Assembly (NCBI GenBank): GCA_963702765.1
Contig: CAVPEB010000052.1
Coordinates: 1 to 33,669 of the forward strand
From: DATMNR01 sp963702765
Lineage (GTDB): Bacteria; Chloroflexota; Ktedonobacteria; Ktedonobacterales; Ktedonobacteraceae
DNA length: 33,669 nucleotides
Direction of reading: 5' to 3'
A program made the translations under genes and the position numbers. Below the pieces are notes generated by a model, which was not told where the DNA came from, searched no databases, and saw nothing but the letters and a program-made list of their open reading frames with translations. Positions 15,994-24,477 of this stretch are shown here, piece after piece (position 1 is the stretch's first letter; the number at the start of each line of letters is the position of its first letter).

Positions 15994-16740
15994 TCAAGCT
16001 CCTATTGCTTCTAAAATATCTGGCAATGACTGTGCTACACAAGTGAACATTGGCGTATCTCGTAAGGTATATCTACTTGCCTCTGTTTCACGTAGTTGCT
16101 GCACCAGATCAAGAAAATCACTGGCCTCATCCGTTTCGAAAGCCACCACAAATTCCTGGTCGTCCAGGCCAAAGGAATAGGTGGTATTCAAAGAAACGGA
16201 TGGAAACGTTAAACCGACGCGTATATGTTCGTTCATCATACGTTTTCGATCTTCCAAGGGTAAGGCGTACCATGCTCTTGTCTTCACAAAAGGATAGACA
16301 AAGAGGTACTTTTTATCCTCAGGAGTAATCACCAGGCGGGGATCATGTGCGCCACGGGCATTTTTGCCAACATAGACAGAACGCTTTGTCATCGACAGAA
16401 ATGCATGAATTTCATGTAAATATGGTCCCAACACGCTACATCGAATCTTACTACTTAACCCCTGCATATCTTCTATTGCATAGGTAGCCTGCCAGAGCAT
16501 AAAATCGCAATCTGAACGCAATCCATAAAGACTAAAACTACGCAATAATTGGTCCTGTGCATATTCTTCAAAAAGTGCGAGCAACTCCTGTTTTCCCTGC
16601 TTACGCTTCTCTCCATCGAGTAATTGCCAGTGGGGATCAAGCTTATAGAATGTGAAACGCACCAACTGGCGAGGTTGCTTCAACCCAGGTTGAGAAGCTT
16701 TTTGCTCAGATAACACTCCTGGTGTTTGTGTTGTTTGCAT
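15994..16740 (-). CDS. hemQ: HemQ, coproheme decarboxylase (chlorite dismutase family)
   Basis: A 248-residue chlorite-dismutase-fold protein. HemQ removes two propionate carboxyls from coproheme III to give haem b in the Gram-positive-type pathway. Key residues expected in active HemQ are visible: the catalytic Tyr149 in FVYPFVKTR and the proximal haem ligand His172 in MMNEHIRVG. The FETDEASDFLDLVQQLRE segment (about 201-218) and the C-terminal DTPMFTC are family features. The first 22 or so residues are a Gln/Ser/Pro-rich tail. It starts 12 bases after hemD. Its presence indicates that haem is made through coproporphyrin; the matching hemE, hemY/cgoX and hemH/cpfC genes are not in the window. 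Confidence 0.9.
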   Translation of the reverse strand: MQTTQTPGVLSEQKASQPGLKQPRQLVRFTFYKLDPHWQLLDGEKRKQGKQELLALFEEYAQDQLLRSFSLYGLRSDCDFMLWQATYAIEDMQGLSSKIRCSVLGPYLHEIHAFLSMTKRSVYVGKNARGAHDPRLVITPEDKKYLFVYPFVKTRAWYALPLEDRKRMMNEHIRVGLTFPSVSLNTTYSFGLDDQEFVVAFETDEASDFLDLVQQLRETEASRYTLRDTPMFTCVAQSLPDILEAIGA

Positions 16741-16752
16741 TGTCTCGTTCAG

Positions 16753-17616
16753 TCATACTTTTCCCTCATTTCGAATTATTGCATCTAGCAGACCTGCTAT
16801 CGTATAAACTTGTGCTTCGATATGCACTTGTAAACCACATTCATGAGCTGTCTGTGATGTAACAGGGCCAATACACGCTATTTTTGGTCGAGCAAACTCT
16901 GCCACGCGATGAATAAATGTTTCGGCGAATTCTGCATTGTACTCAATGAGCCATTGCATAAAGTTTCGAACAGTTGATGAGCTGGTGAATGTGATGACAT
17001 CAAGCTCATCAGCTTCTAATAGGCGCAGGATTCTTTGCCCTCGTTTACCTTCTTTGTCAATCCCGAAAGTTCGATAAGTTGCTACTACATCAACTTCTAC
17101 ACCCACGCTTTGTAGTTCTTGGATTAGCACATTACGCGCTTCTGCCGCTCGAGCCAGCAATACCCTTTTTCCTTCTAAAGATTCTCCCAGTTTACGAACA
17201 TCTTCAATCAATGCTGAGGCAACAGCCTCTGCAATATAAGTTGTTGGTACAAGATCAACTTTAGTTCCATATTTTGCCAGTGTCAGAGCAGTCGCTGGAC
17301 CAATCGCTGCTATACACACATTGCCGATAGACTTTGCAGAATATCCCAACTTGATCAATCGTTCGAAAAAAATTTGTACTCCATTAGCACTAGTGAACAC
17401 TAACCAATCGTAGCAATTTTCTTCGCACAGATGTTTCAACGCATTATCCAGAGGCCCCCAATCATCGGGAGAAACTATGTGTATTGTGGGGAATTCAATT
17501 GGTATGGCCCCCAGTGCACTCAACTGGGAGCTAAAAGTGCCCGCTTGTTCTTGAGTACGAGTATTGAGAATACGTCGACCCTCTAAAGGAAAGCTTTTTA
17601 CGGATTGATCATACAT
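16753..17616 (-). CDS. hemD: uroporphyrinogen-III synthase
   Basis: The 287-residue enzyme that cyclises and inverts ring D of hydroxymethylbilane. The sequence is poorly conserved across the family, but the two-domain pattern is clear: RRILNTRTQEQAGTF at the start, DWLVFTSANGVQIFFERL near residue 69, TFTSSSTVRNFMQWL in domain 2, and the C-terminal ACIGPVTSQTAHECGL. The ATG at 17616 overlaps the hemC stop by 8 bases. It lies between hemC and hemQ in the expected biosynthetic cluster. Confidence 0.93.
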   Translation of the reverse strand: MYDQSVKSFPLEGRRILNTRTQEQAGTFSSQLSALGAIPIEFPTIHIVSPDDWGPLDNALKHLCEENCYDWLVFTSANGVQIFFERLIKLGYSAKSIGNVCIAAIGPATALTLAKYGTKVDLVPTTYIAEAVASALIEDVRKLGESLEGKRVLLARAAEARNVLIQELQSVGVEVDVVATYRTFGIDKEGKRGQRILRLLEADELDVITFTSSSTVRNFMQWLIEYNAEFAETFIHRVAEFARPKIACIGPVTSQTAHECGLQVHIEAQVYTIAGLLDAIIRNEGKV

Positions 17617-18595
17617 TTTGACGTCCTTGTAACTGTAATTTATCTAATGTTTTGATAATCTCTGCTGCTCCTTCTGATAACGCCTGATCAGCCAGTTGCA
17701 ATCCCAGTTGTTCGGCGCACTCAAAATGAGTTTCAAATGTCCAGGGAATTGACCCCTGTACTTGCACCCTGTGCTGACCATCCAGACTAATCACTAATCC
17801 TTTTAAAATGAGCCGATCGCTCACTAATTCTGCATGAGCTGCAACTGGAAGAGAGCATCCTACGCCAAGCCGACGCATAAACATTCGTTCCGCACTCGTA
17901 GTTATATTTGTTATATCGTTTCGGAGAGGTGCAATCAATGTTTGGATCTCAGGCTCATTACGATACTCCAACGCCAATGCACCTTGACCTGGTGCAGGCA
18001 TCATGAATTCTACCGACAGATAGTTCATTCTATGAGCTAATTGATCTTGCATACCTAATCTATGCAATCCAGCAGCAGCCAGCACAATTCCATCATAATA
18101 TCCCGCATCCAGTTTGTGCAGCCTTGTATCAATATTCCCTCTTAATGGTAAGATTTCCGCTTGCGAGAAAAGTGCTCGGATTTGCGCAGATCTTCTCAAG
18201 CTGCATGTACCGATACGTACATATCTTGAGTGGTCTGAATCAATGAACGATCCCCGGTCCCTCTGACTATTCATTACCAACACATCTCGAACATCCTCAC
18301 GTGTACCGACCACAGATATGCATAAACCTTCAGGTTGGGTGGTAGGCAAATCTTTCAGACTATGGACAGCCAGGTCAATATTCCGCTGTAAAAGAGCATG
18401 TTCAATCTCCATTACAAAAACCCCGTCCCCACCGATCTGCGTTAAAGGAATGCCTGTTTTCGTATCACCTGTCGTTTGAATTTGCTTGATTATTATCTCT
18501 AGTTCTGGCGTTTGCTGATGCAGATGTTCGACCACCCATTGGGTCTGAATCATAGCGAGCTTGCTTGCTCGAGTTCCAATTGTTATACGTTTCAT
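17609..18595 (-). CDS. hemC: hydroxymethylbilane synthase (porphobilinogen deaminase)
   Basis: A 328-residue deaminase that links four porphobilinogens. The start MKRITIGTRASKLA fixes the N-terminus; the catalytic aspartate is Asp82 in HSLKDLPT, and the dipyrromethane cofactor is carried by Cys247 in GVGCSLPVAAH. RIGTCSLRR and PAPGQGALALE are also conserved. The gene begins inside hemA: the first 131 bases are shared with the out-of-frame 3' end of hemA. It overlaps hemD by 8 bases at the other end. All signs are of a functional enzyme. Confidence 0.97.
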   Translation of the reverse strand: MKRITIGTRASKLAMIQTQWVVEHLHQQTPELEIIIKQIQTTGDTKTGIPLTQIGGDGVFVMEIEHALLQRNIDLAVHSLKDLPTTQPEGLCISVVGTREDVRDVLVMNSQRDRGSFIDSDHSRYVRIGTCSLRRSAQIRALFSQAEILPLRGNIDTRLHKLDAGYYDGIVLAAAGLHRLGMQDQLAHRMNYLSVEFMMPAPGQGALALEYRNEPEIQTLIAPLRNDITNITTSAERMFMRRLGVGCSLPVAAHAELVSDRLILKGLVISLDGQHRVQVQGSIPWTFETHFECAEQLGLQLADQALSEGAAEIIKTLDKLQLQGRQNV

Positions 18596-19859
18596 CCGAC
18601 TGTTCTTTCAAATCAAATAAATAATGTAGTGCTTCCGTATACATATGTTCCTGTCCCTCAACAGTGGCCTCTTTGAGACGTAACATCGGAATATGTAATA
18701 ATTTATTCACTATCCGTGTTGAAAGTTCCTGAATTATGGCGGTTTCACGTTGTGTAAGATCAGGTAAACGTTGGAGTGTACGCTTCAATTCTTGTTGCCT
18801 CAATGTATCTGCGTATTCTCTGAGTGCACTGATTGTTTCGACTACGTTTAATGACCAAAGCCACCTATTAAAAATGCTCATCTCCTGGAGGATGATCTCC
18901 TGAACCTGTTCAACTTCCTGGTTCCTCAGTCGAATTCCTTCGCGTACTGAGATCTCTAAATCATCCAGGTTATACAGGTGCACTCCTGACATTTCGGCTA
19001 TTTCAGGTTCAATGTCACGCGGAAGAGCAATATCTATTAAAAGCATATGTTTCCCTGCACGCTGCTTCATCACATCTTGCATCATTTCAAACGTGATTAA
19101 TGCGAGGGGGGCAGTAGTAGAACTAATGACTACATCCGCTTCCACAAGAGATTTGGCAAGTTCCTTAAAGGATCGTTGTTTGGCACCAAAGCGTTCGGCA
19201 AGCTCCCTGGCATGCAATGGGGTCCGATTGATAATAATCAATTCTTGCGCGCCATTATCGCAGAGATGGTGAGCGGTAAGTTCGCTCATTTTTCCTGACC
19301 CTACGAGCAGAACAGAAGCATTATGTAGAGCGGGCAATAGTTTTTTCGCCAGTTGTACGGCAACGAGACTAACAGAGGCAGCATTACGGCTAATTCCAGT
19401 TTCAGTGCGAGCACGCTTGCCTGCTACAAGAGCTCCACGAAATAAGGCTGATGTTATTGGCCCTGCGTAACCACCTCCTTGAGCTATTTCCAGGGCTTGG
19501 ACTACCTGCCCTTGTATCTGCGTCTCTCCTGGAACCAGGGAATAAAGACCGCTAGCAACGCCATACAAGTGCGACACTACTTGCTCATCCACATAATGAT
19601 AACTGTGAGTTTCGAGTTCTGGAAGAGTTATGCTACTGATATCGCTCAGAATCCGCAAAAGTTGAATGTGCCACTCTTCAACCTCAGAGAAGACCGCATA
19701 CAACTCAATGCGATTACATGTCGAGAGTAAAACACATTCCTGAGCGATATTACGTATTTCGTGAAGAACCTGCGGTATCTGTCGCTTAGTACACGACAAT
19801 CGTTCTCGTAACGCTATGGGTGCAGATACGTGATCTACACCTACAAGGACTATTTTCAC
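18465..19859 (-). CDS. hemA: glutamyl-tRNA reductase
   Basis: A 464-residue NADPH-dependent reductase that converts glutamyl-tRNA to glutamate-1-semialdehyde, the entry point of haem synthesis. The catalytic Cys48 is in LLSTCNRIEL, the GVASGLYSLVPGETQI region binds substrate, and the NADPH site is LLVGSGKM (184-191). The dimerisation domain ends at LHYLFDL, about residue 417. The last 47 residues have no family counterpart; 43 of them are read from DNA that also encodes the start of hemC in another frame. The start is GTG with GAGG upstream. It is the first gene of the haem operon, behind a good promoter at 19900-19927. Confidence 0.96.
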   Translation of the reverse strand: MKIVLVGVDHVSAPIALRERLSCTKRQIPQVLHEIRNIAQECVLLSTCNRIELYAVFSEVEEWHIQLLRILSDISSITLPELETHSYHYVDEQVVSHLYGVASGLYSLVPGETQIQGQVVQALEIAQGGGYAGPITSALFRGALVAGKRARTETGISRNAASVSLVAVQLAKKLLPALHNASVLLVGSGKMSELTAHHLCDNGAQELIIINRTPLHARELAERFGAKQRSFKELAKSLVEADVVISSTTAPLALITFEMMQDVMKQRAGKHMLLIDIALPRDIEPEIAEMSGVHLYNLDDLEISVREGIRLRNQEVEQVQEIILQEMSIFNRWLWSLNVVETISALREYADTLRQQELKRTLQRLPDLTQRETAIIQELSTRIVNKLLHIPMLRLKEATVEGQEHMYTEALHYLFDLKEQSDETYNNWNSSKQARYDSDPMGGRTSASANARTRDNNQANSNDR

Positions 19860-19899
19860 AAAACCTCACATAATTTACTATTTTTTGTAATCTATAGAG

Positions 19900-19927
19900 A
19901 TTTTAGCAATTTTTTTGAAAGAGTCAA
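19900..19927 (-). promoter_or_regulatory. sigma-A-type promoter of the haem operon
   Basis: On the minus strand TTGACT (19922-19927) and TAAAAT (19900-19905) are separated by 16 bases, close to the consensus for the main sigma factor. The -10 lies 41 bases before the hemA GTG. A further TATAAT with an upstream TG at 19934-19939 on the same strand could be a second start. Confidence 0.65.
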
Positions 19928-19970
19928 GGGTTTATTATACACATTTTATCGGGTTAATACTATATTTAAA

Positions 19971-19984
19971 TGAGAATTATCTCA
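19971..19984. promoter_or_regulatory. candidate operator dyad between hemA and a divergent gene
   Basis: TGAGA at 19971-19975 and TCTCA at 19980-19984 form a short inverted repeat with an A+T-rich centre. It resembles half-sites of Fur-family regulators but lacks their full 15-base form. It lies in the shared upstream region of hemA and the membrane protein gene. Symmetry is seen; the regulator is a guess. Confidence 0.25.
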
Positions 19985-20057
19985 ATTCCAGTCTTCTCAA
20001 ACAATGGTGGTTGTGTTAGTATCCAAAAGAAGATACACAAGGAGCAAAAGTAAATCC

Positions 20058-21332
20058 ATGGATAGTCCAGATAAACCAGAAACAAAAACTACGTCTCTTG
20101 AGGATACGGATGAAACATTAATCACTATCACACGCGTAGATTCTAAAACAACCTCAAAAGCTTACGGGCAGTATAGCAATTTTGATTGGACAGCGGTTAG
20201 TATTGTTATTCTAATCGCCGCTTTTTTCGCTATAACTGCTCGAATTCATGCTCAACCAGCAACTTCTTTTGTTCCAACAGTAGTACTTAGCGCTACAGGT
20301 TGCGGCTTGCTTGTCACAGCTCTTCGAAAATTACGCACTTCACAAGGTATTGGTTTGCGGGAAGCCGCATCAGGTGGCTTTTTTATGGCTTTGTTGCAAT
20401 TTGCTGTAGCTCTCACCTTTCCAGGTGTATTCGATTCAATCCGCGTTAGCCAAATAACAGGAAATGATTTTCTGATTACCTGGATATTGATTATATGTTT
20501 CGCGATCATCTTTAGTCTAGCAGGTGCGGCGCTTGGACACTTATCATTCGCACCTCAACGTCCTGCATCTGTCAAATCATTAAGTGGTACCACAGAAAAA
20601 GAAAGCATAAACACTGATTCGAGGCATGAAGAAGAAACTAATTCAGATGGAATAAGTGACCATGAGATTCCCATCAAAGGTCTCGCTGATGATTCTTCTT
20701 CTCATCATGCACAACGATCACCACTCAGTTTTGCTCTTACAATTCTACTCCTCGGCCTGGCTCCAACTGTAACAGCTTATATATTTTCAGCCGCCTATGA
20801 CTTTATTCTTGGCTTCAATCAATTTGTCCCAGGCCCTTATCCCACATTGAGAATACTCAGCGCACTCTTACCCTGGCAAGTACCGATACCAATTGACTTG
20901 AATGGTGGAATTCAAAACATTATTATCTTCAGCCTACTCTGGCGCATTCCGCTTTTCCTGGGCAATCCTACGATATTTGACCTTCAAGCCCTTGAAGCAT
21001 ACGTTTTCAATGGAGCTGCTCTTGCTTTGCTTCTGCTTACTATGAATATCAATCAACCGAGTGTTCGAAGAGAAAATCATGTATTGTATCCCGGGTGGGC
21101 AACCTTTCTTGGGATGGAAACAGCCTTAGGCTTAATATTAGTATTACCCGCGAATTTATGGGTATTGAGAGGGCTAGAGGGATTAATCCAATTTCATGGT
21201 ATTGTTATTCCGATACGCACAATCACTATTTTGACCCCTCCTACATTTGCTTTAAATCTAATCACAGGGCCACTTATTTGTATTAGTTTAGGGATAGCAC
21301 TCAGAATATTTTTGAGCAAAAGAAGCTTATAG
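20058..21332 (+). CDS. multi-spanning membrane protein of unknown function
   Basis: About 424 residues, not recognised. After a polar, Thr/Lys-rich N-terminus of about 40 residues there are four hydrophobic segments (for example AVSIVILIAAFFAI, FVPTVVLSATGCGLLV, GGFFMALLQFAVAL and FLITWILIICFAIIF). A charged loop of about 65 residues follows (Ser/Asp/Glu/His-rich), then further segments (FALTILLLGLAPTVTAYIF, NIIIFSLLWRIPLFL, AALALLLLTM, LGLILVLPANLWVL and a final LITGPLICISLGIALRIFL). The frame is open from an ATG at 20004, but the ATG at 20058 is favoured because AAGGAG lies upstream at 20039-20044. Divergent from hemA. The next two genes on the strand also encode membrane proteins, so they may form a functional group. 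Confidence 0.7.
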   Translation: MDSPDKPETKTTSLEDTDETLITITRVDSKTTSKAYGQYSNFDWTAVSIVILIAAFFAITARIHAQPATSFVPTVVLSATGCGLLVTALRKLRTSQGIGLREAASGGFFMALLQFAVALTFPGVFDSIRVSQITGNDFLITWILIICFAIIFSLAGAALGHLSFAPQRPASVKSLSGTTEKESINTDSRHEEETNSDGISDHEIPIKGLADDSSSHHAQRSPLSFALTILLLGLAPTVTAYIFSAAYDFILGFNQFVPGPYPTLRILSALLPWQVPIPIDLNGGIQNIIIFSLLWRIPLFLGNPTIFDLQALEAYVFNGAALALLLLTMNINQPSVRRENHVLYPGWATFLGMETALGLILVLPANLWVLRGLEGLIQFHGIVIPIRTITILTPPTFALNLITGPLICISLGIALRIFLSKRSL

Positions 21333-21473
21333 GAAAAAAGCACTTCCCCGATATCACCTCACGTATTCACTCGTTCTATAGACGAAGGTAATGTCAATTT
21401 GCCTTCTAGCGGTAGCATATGTAAATATATCTGGAGAACGAAGAATTCTAAGTAGACGCCGTTGGAACTAGAT

Positions 21474-21491
21474 AATGGGATCCCTCCCATT
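21474..21491 (+). other. hairpin upstream of the zinc-ribbon gene
   Basis: A perfect 7-bp inverted repeat with a 4-base loop in the 209-base gap before the zinc-ribbon gene, just upstream of its candidate -10. There is no T-run after it, so it is unlikely to be a terminator for the gene before. It might be an operator; nothing more can be said. Confidence 0.25.
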
Positions 21492-21496
21492 CATCC

Positions 21497-21505
21497 TGTT
21501 ATACT
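21497..21505 (+). promoter_or_regulatory. extended -10 promoter of the zinc-ribbon gene
   Basis: TGTTATACT, a TGn extended -10, lies 36 bases before the ATG at 21542. No clear -35 is present. It suggests that this gene has its own promoter despite following another plus-strand gene. Confidence 0.4.
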
Positions 21506-21541
21506 TTCAGGCTATAGTAACGATTGTTGTGAGCAAATTTT

Positions 21542-23893
21542 ATGTTTCGTTGTCGTCAGTGTAATTCCGAACTTATTGAACAAGCGCGCTTTTGTAATGT
21601 ATGTGGACTACCACAGGATCCTCAAGAACCCGAAATAGAGAATTCCACACGCAATGGAGAAAAACCACTTGAAACGAATATTCTCAGCTATTGTGAAAAC
21701 TGTAGAGCTGAAATTCCTAATGATGCTCGCTTTTGTACAATATGTGGTACTGCTCAAACTGCAAGAAAATCCTCTACGTTTGAAGCAACCTCTAATAAAG
21801 TTATACCTACATCCACAACAATCAATAATGAGAATTCAAATGTCCAATTACAACCTTCGACGTCAATAAAACCAGCACAAACCATAAAAACGGCCAATGA
21901 ACAAGAGTCAAAGGCTCCTGTAAATGCATCCATTCGCCCTAAAACTGTCGCACGTCCACCTATTTTTCCATCGCGCCCAATAGGTAATGGAGTAAAGCCA
22001 TCATCGCCTATACAACAACCCAGTACTCCAATACCCGAGTCAACATCTAATCCTCAATTTGCTCAAGAGCTTTCTACACCTGCTCGAGCCCCTGGTCTTA
22101 TTCGTCCTGTTTCACCAAAATCTTCCACTCGCTCAGTTATCCCCAATCGACCAGATTCCAATGGACAAACTATAGTAAGTCCTCAATCAACTCAAATTTC
22201 ACAAACACCCGAATCTGTCACACCTTCACTGATTAATAATCAAGCACATGCGACTTCAAGTCCTACATTCATACAACCAGCACCTGTGAGCAATGATAAA
22301 CAGCAGATTGCTCAACAAGCAACAGAGCGGACGCATGCATATTCTCAACCAACAATAAATGGGAAGAGCGTGCATAATCGCCAACAAGAGCAGTTCGTTA
22401 GAGTACAAACAACTCCAGTTGAACCCATATGGCAAAATTCAACTTCATATGATTTAGATGATTTTGCAACGAGAAGCACAATTACCAGGTATGTCAATGG
22501 AAATAATGGCATTTCAGATACTCCAACGATGGATTTACTCAATCCTGCCAGTTTTATGGCTACAAGCAAAGCAGCAGAGCAATGGCGCAAGAGCTGGCGT
22601 GATCGACAATATGCCGAAGCAGGACCAGCCGAAAATGTTTCAAGAGGCCAGGCCTCAGTACCTATGCCTTTAACACCAATGCATCAAAGGCTTGTGCGTA
22701 TGCGGGCCATCCAGAAGGATGACAAAAAGTCACAAAGCAAGCGGTCAGCAAAACTTGGTACCTGGATTACCATCTTTTTGATGATTTGCCTGATAATCGG
22801 TCTTGGTACCTTTGTCATTGTCAGTTATATGCCCGGCTCACCTTTCGGGGTTACATCAGTGACGCCTCCACCTAACACAAAACAACCCACGCTAGTTTTG
22901 GTAGGAACAACATCTCAAACTATCACGGTTGGTCAGTCTATTCAACTTCAAGGAGAACAATTTGGCGTCAACCAGACTATTATCTTCTTACGAGACACAG
23001 CTACTCCGATCATCGATAAGAGCGGTAACAACATTTCAATCCTTACTAATAATCAAGGAACATTCAATGTCACCATTCCTATTGATAGCAACTGGTCAGT
23101 TGGCTCTCACTCAATAGAAGCCTTGGATAAAAGCAGTAGCCAGAATGCCTTCCAGACAATACAAGTAATACCCACAGGAACTGCTACAACTACCAGCACG
23201 CAACTCTCTGTTTCGATGCAAGGGAAACCCGCTTCACTGCTCACATTCAAAGCGGTTATAGATCAAGGAAATCCGGATCCACAACAGATAACAATCACAA
23301 ATACGAGTGGTACGACCTTACAATGGACAGCTACAACAGTAACAAATAATAATTTGAACTGGTTAATGATTAACGATAACAATGATTATGGCCAGTTGGC
23401 TATCTCCCAACCTCATAGCATATTAATTAGTGTGAATACTGTTGGATTAAAAACCACAGATACTAATCATCCCTACAAAGGACAAATTATTTTCACGATT
23501 AACAATACTCAACTGTTGACACTTCCTGTACAATTGCAAATAGTAGATGCAACACCTGAGATGGTTTTTAGTCCAAACCCAATTGTTGCTCAAAGCGGGC
23601 CGGGGAATACTTGTCAACCCGGTGTGACTTTGACGCTTATCAATTTAGGCTCTGCCGCTATTAGCTGGTCAGTCAATCCTGATCTCACAGACAAAATCAA
23701 GTTTGTCAGTAGTAATGGGCAGCTTTTAGAATCTGGAACTCTCTTGCCATCTGGATCTCTCTTGCCGTCTGGTCAACCTGGTGATACTGTCGTCCTGATA
23801 TTACAATGCACTAACATCCAGCCCGGACAATCTTACCATGTCTCGGTGTATGCGAATAAGTTGTCCTGGTCAGATTTAGTTATTGTTCAGTGA
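21542..23893 (+). CDS. double zinc-ribbon membrane protein with external Ig-like/BACON-like domains
   Basis: A 783-residue protein of unknown function. Two zinc ribbons open it: Cys4, 7, 18, 21 (CRQC, FCNVCG) and Cys51, 54, 65, 68 (CENC, FCTICG). A Pro/Ser/Thr/Gln-rich disordered stretch of about 300 residues follows. One membrane span (WITIFLMICLIIGLGTFVIV, about residues 406-425) puts the rest outside. The outer part has an Ig-like domain (about 440-545), a BACON-like domain with the phrase ITITNTSGTTLQWTA (about 555-675) and a final beta-rich domain with two Cys. Near the end an 18-base tandem duplication (23735-23770) repeats SG-LLP. The layout suggests a surface or cell-envelope receptor that reports to the cytoplasm. 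The domain calls rest on sequence pattern and the function is open. Confidence 0.75.
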   Translation: MFRCRQCNSELIEQARFCNVCGLPQDPQEPEIENSTRNGEKPLETNILSYCENCRAEIPNDARFCTICGTAQTARKSSTFEATSNKVIPTSTTINNENSNVQLQPSTSIKPAQTIKTANEQESKAPVNASIRPKTVARPPIFPSRPIGNGVKPSSPIQQPSTPIPESTSNPQFAQELSTPARAPGLIRPVSPKSSTRSVIPNRPDSNGQTIVSPQSTQISQTPESVTPSLINNQAHATSSPTFIQPAPVSNDKQQIAQQATERTHAYSQPTINGKSVHNRQQEQFVRVQTTPVEPIWQNSTSYDLDDFATRSTITRYVNGNNGISDTPTMDLLNPASFMATSKAAEQWRKSWRDRQYAEAGPAENVSRGQASVPMPLTPMHQRLVRMRAIQKDDKKSQSKRSAKLGTWITIFLMICLIIGLGTFVIVSYMPGSPFGVTSVTPPPNTKQPTLVLVGTTSQTITVGQSIQLQGEQFGVNQTIIFLRDTATPIIDKSGNNISILTNNQGTFNVTIPIDSNWSVGSHSIEALDKSSSQNAFQTIQVIPTGTATTTSTQLSVSMQGKPASLLTFKAVIDQGNPDPQQITITNTSGTTLQWTATTVTNNNLNWLMINDNNDYGQLAISQPHSILISVNTVGLKTTDTNHPYKGQIIFTINNTQLLTLPVQLQIVDATPEMVFSPNPIVAQSGPGNTCQPGVTLTLINLGSAAISWSVNPDLTDKIKFVSSNGQLLESGTLLPSGSLLPSGQPGDTVVLILQCTNIQPGQSYHVSVYANKLSWSDLVIVQ
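23735..23770 (+). repeat. 18-bp tandem duplication
   Basis: Two adjacent 18-base units (23735-23752 and 23753-23770) differing at two positions, inside the last domain of the zinc-ribbon protein. They encode SGTLLP and SGSLLP, adding six residues in frame. Confidence 0.8.
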
Positions 23894-23961
23894 TACTGCT
23901 GATGTAATGTGTTCTTATCGCATATTCGTTTGTTTTCATGTACAGGAGGATTCCGTCATTT

Positions 23962-24456
23962 ATGAATAACCCAATGGTTCTAACTCTCTTTAGTCTCGTT
24001 TTTATCCTCCTCGGAATGTACAATGTGTTCTCAGGCTCTAAGCGCATACGGGAAGCATACGCACGCGGAACCACTCTCATCTGGTATAAACAGATTAATA
24101 TCCTAACAGGTGTTGAATATATTCTGCTTGCACTCGTATTTATCGTCAGTACCATGGTCAGATCCAAAGCGATCCCTCCTGCACTGACGGGTGTAGTCAT
24201 TCCGTTTTACTTCGTGTTATTGATTGCAGCCGCTGTTCTTGCAGGACTCGTCATTCGTCAAGGCATTATTAATGCACGCGCTGTTCGTGCCAATTCCAGC
24301 GCTTCTTCAACCTTAAAAAGCAATGGAACAAGCACAATGGTGAAACAAGCGGAGGTTGGAGAAGTTTCTGTAGAGAATGATACAAACCTGGATCGCCGAC
24401 GAGAGAGACGTCGCAATGCTGCTGCTGCCCGACGACGCCGAGCAGGAAAAGCTTAG
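23962..24456 (+). CDS. small membrane protein with Arg/Ala-rich C-terminal tail
   Basis: A 164-residue protein, not recognised. It has three likely membrane spans (VLTLFSLVFILLGMYNVF; ILTGVEYILLALVFIVSTMV; GVVIPFYFVLLIAAAVLAGLVI) and a cytoplasmic tail of about 60 residues ending in a strongly basic run (RRRERRRNAAAARRRR). The start at 23962 is chosen over the ATG at 23938 because AGGAGG lies between the two, 12 bases before the later ATG. It follows the zinc-ribbon gene by 68 bases and is convergent with folD. The basic tail could contact nucleic acid or phospholipid head groups, but nothing specific supports this. Confidence 0.7.
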   Translation: MNNPMVLTLFSLVFILLGMYNVFSGSKRIREAYARGTTLIWYKQINILTGVEYILLALVFIVSTMVRSKAIPPALTGVVIPFYFVLLIAAAVLAGLVIRQGIINARAVRANSSASSTLKSNGTSTMVKQAEVGEVSVENDTNLDRRRERRRNAAAARRRRAGKA

Positions 24457-24477
24457 AACCGACTAAGATATGTCTGA

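Noticed and set aside
14672..16042. A longer hemL start reaching 16042
   Set aside because: The extra 17 residues overlap hemQ and have no family match; the GTG at 15991 has an AGGAG site at good spacing.
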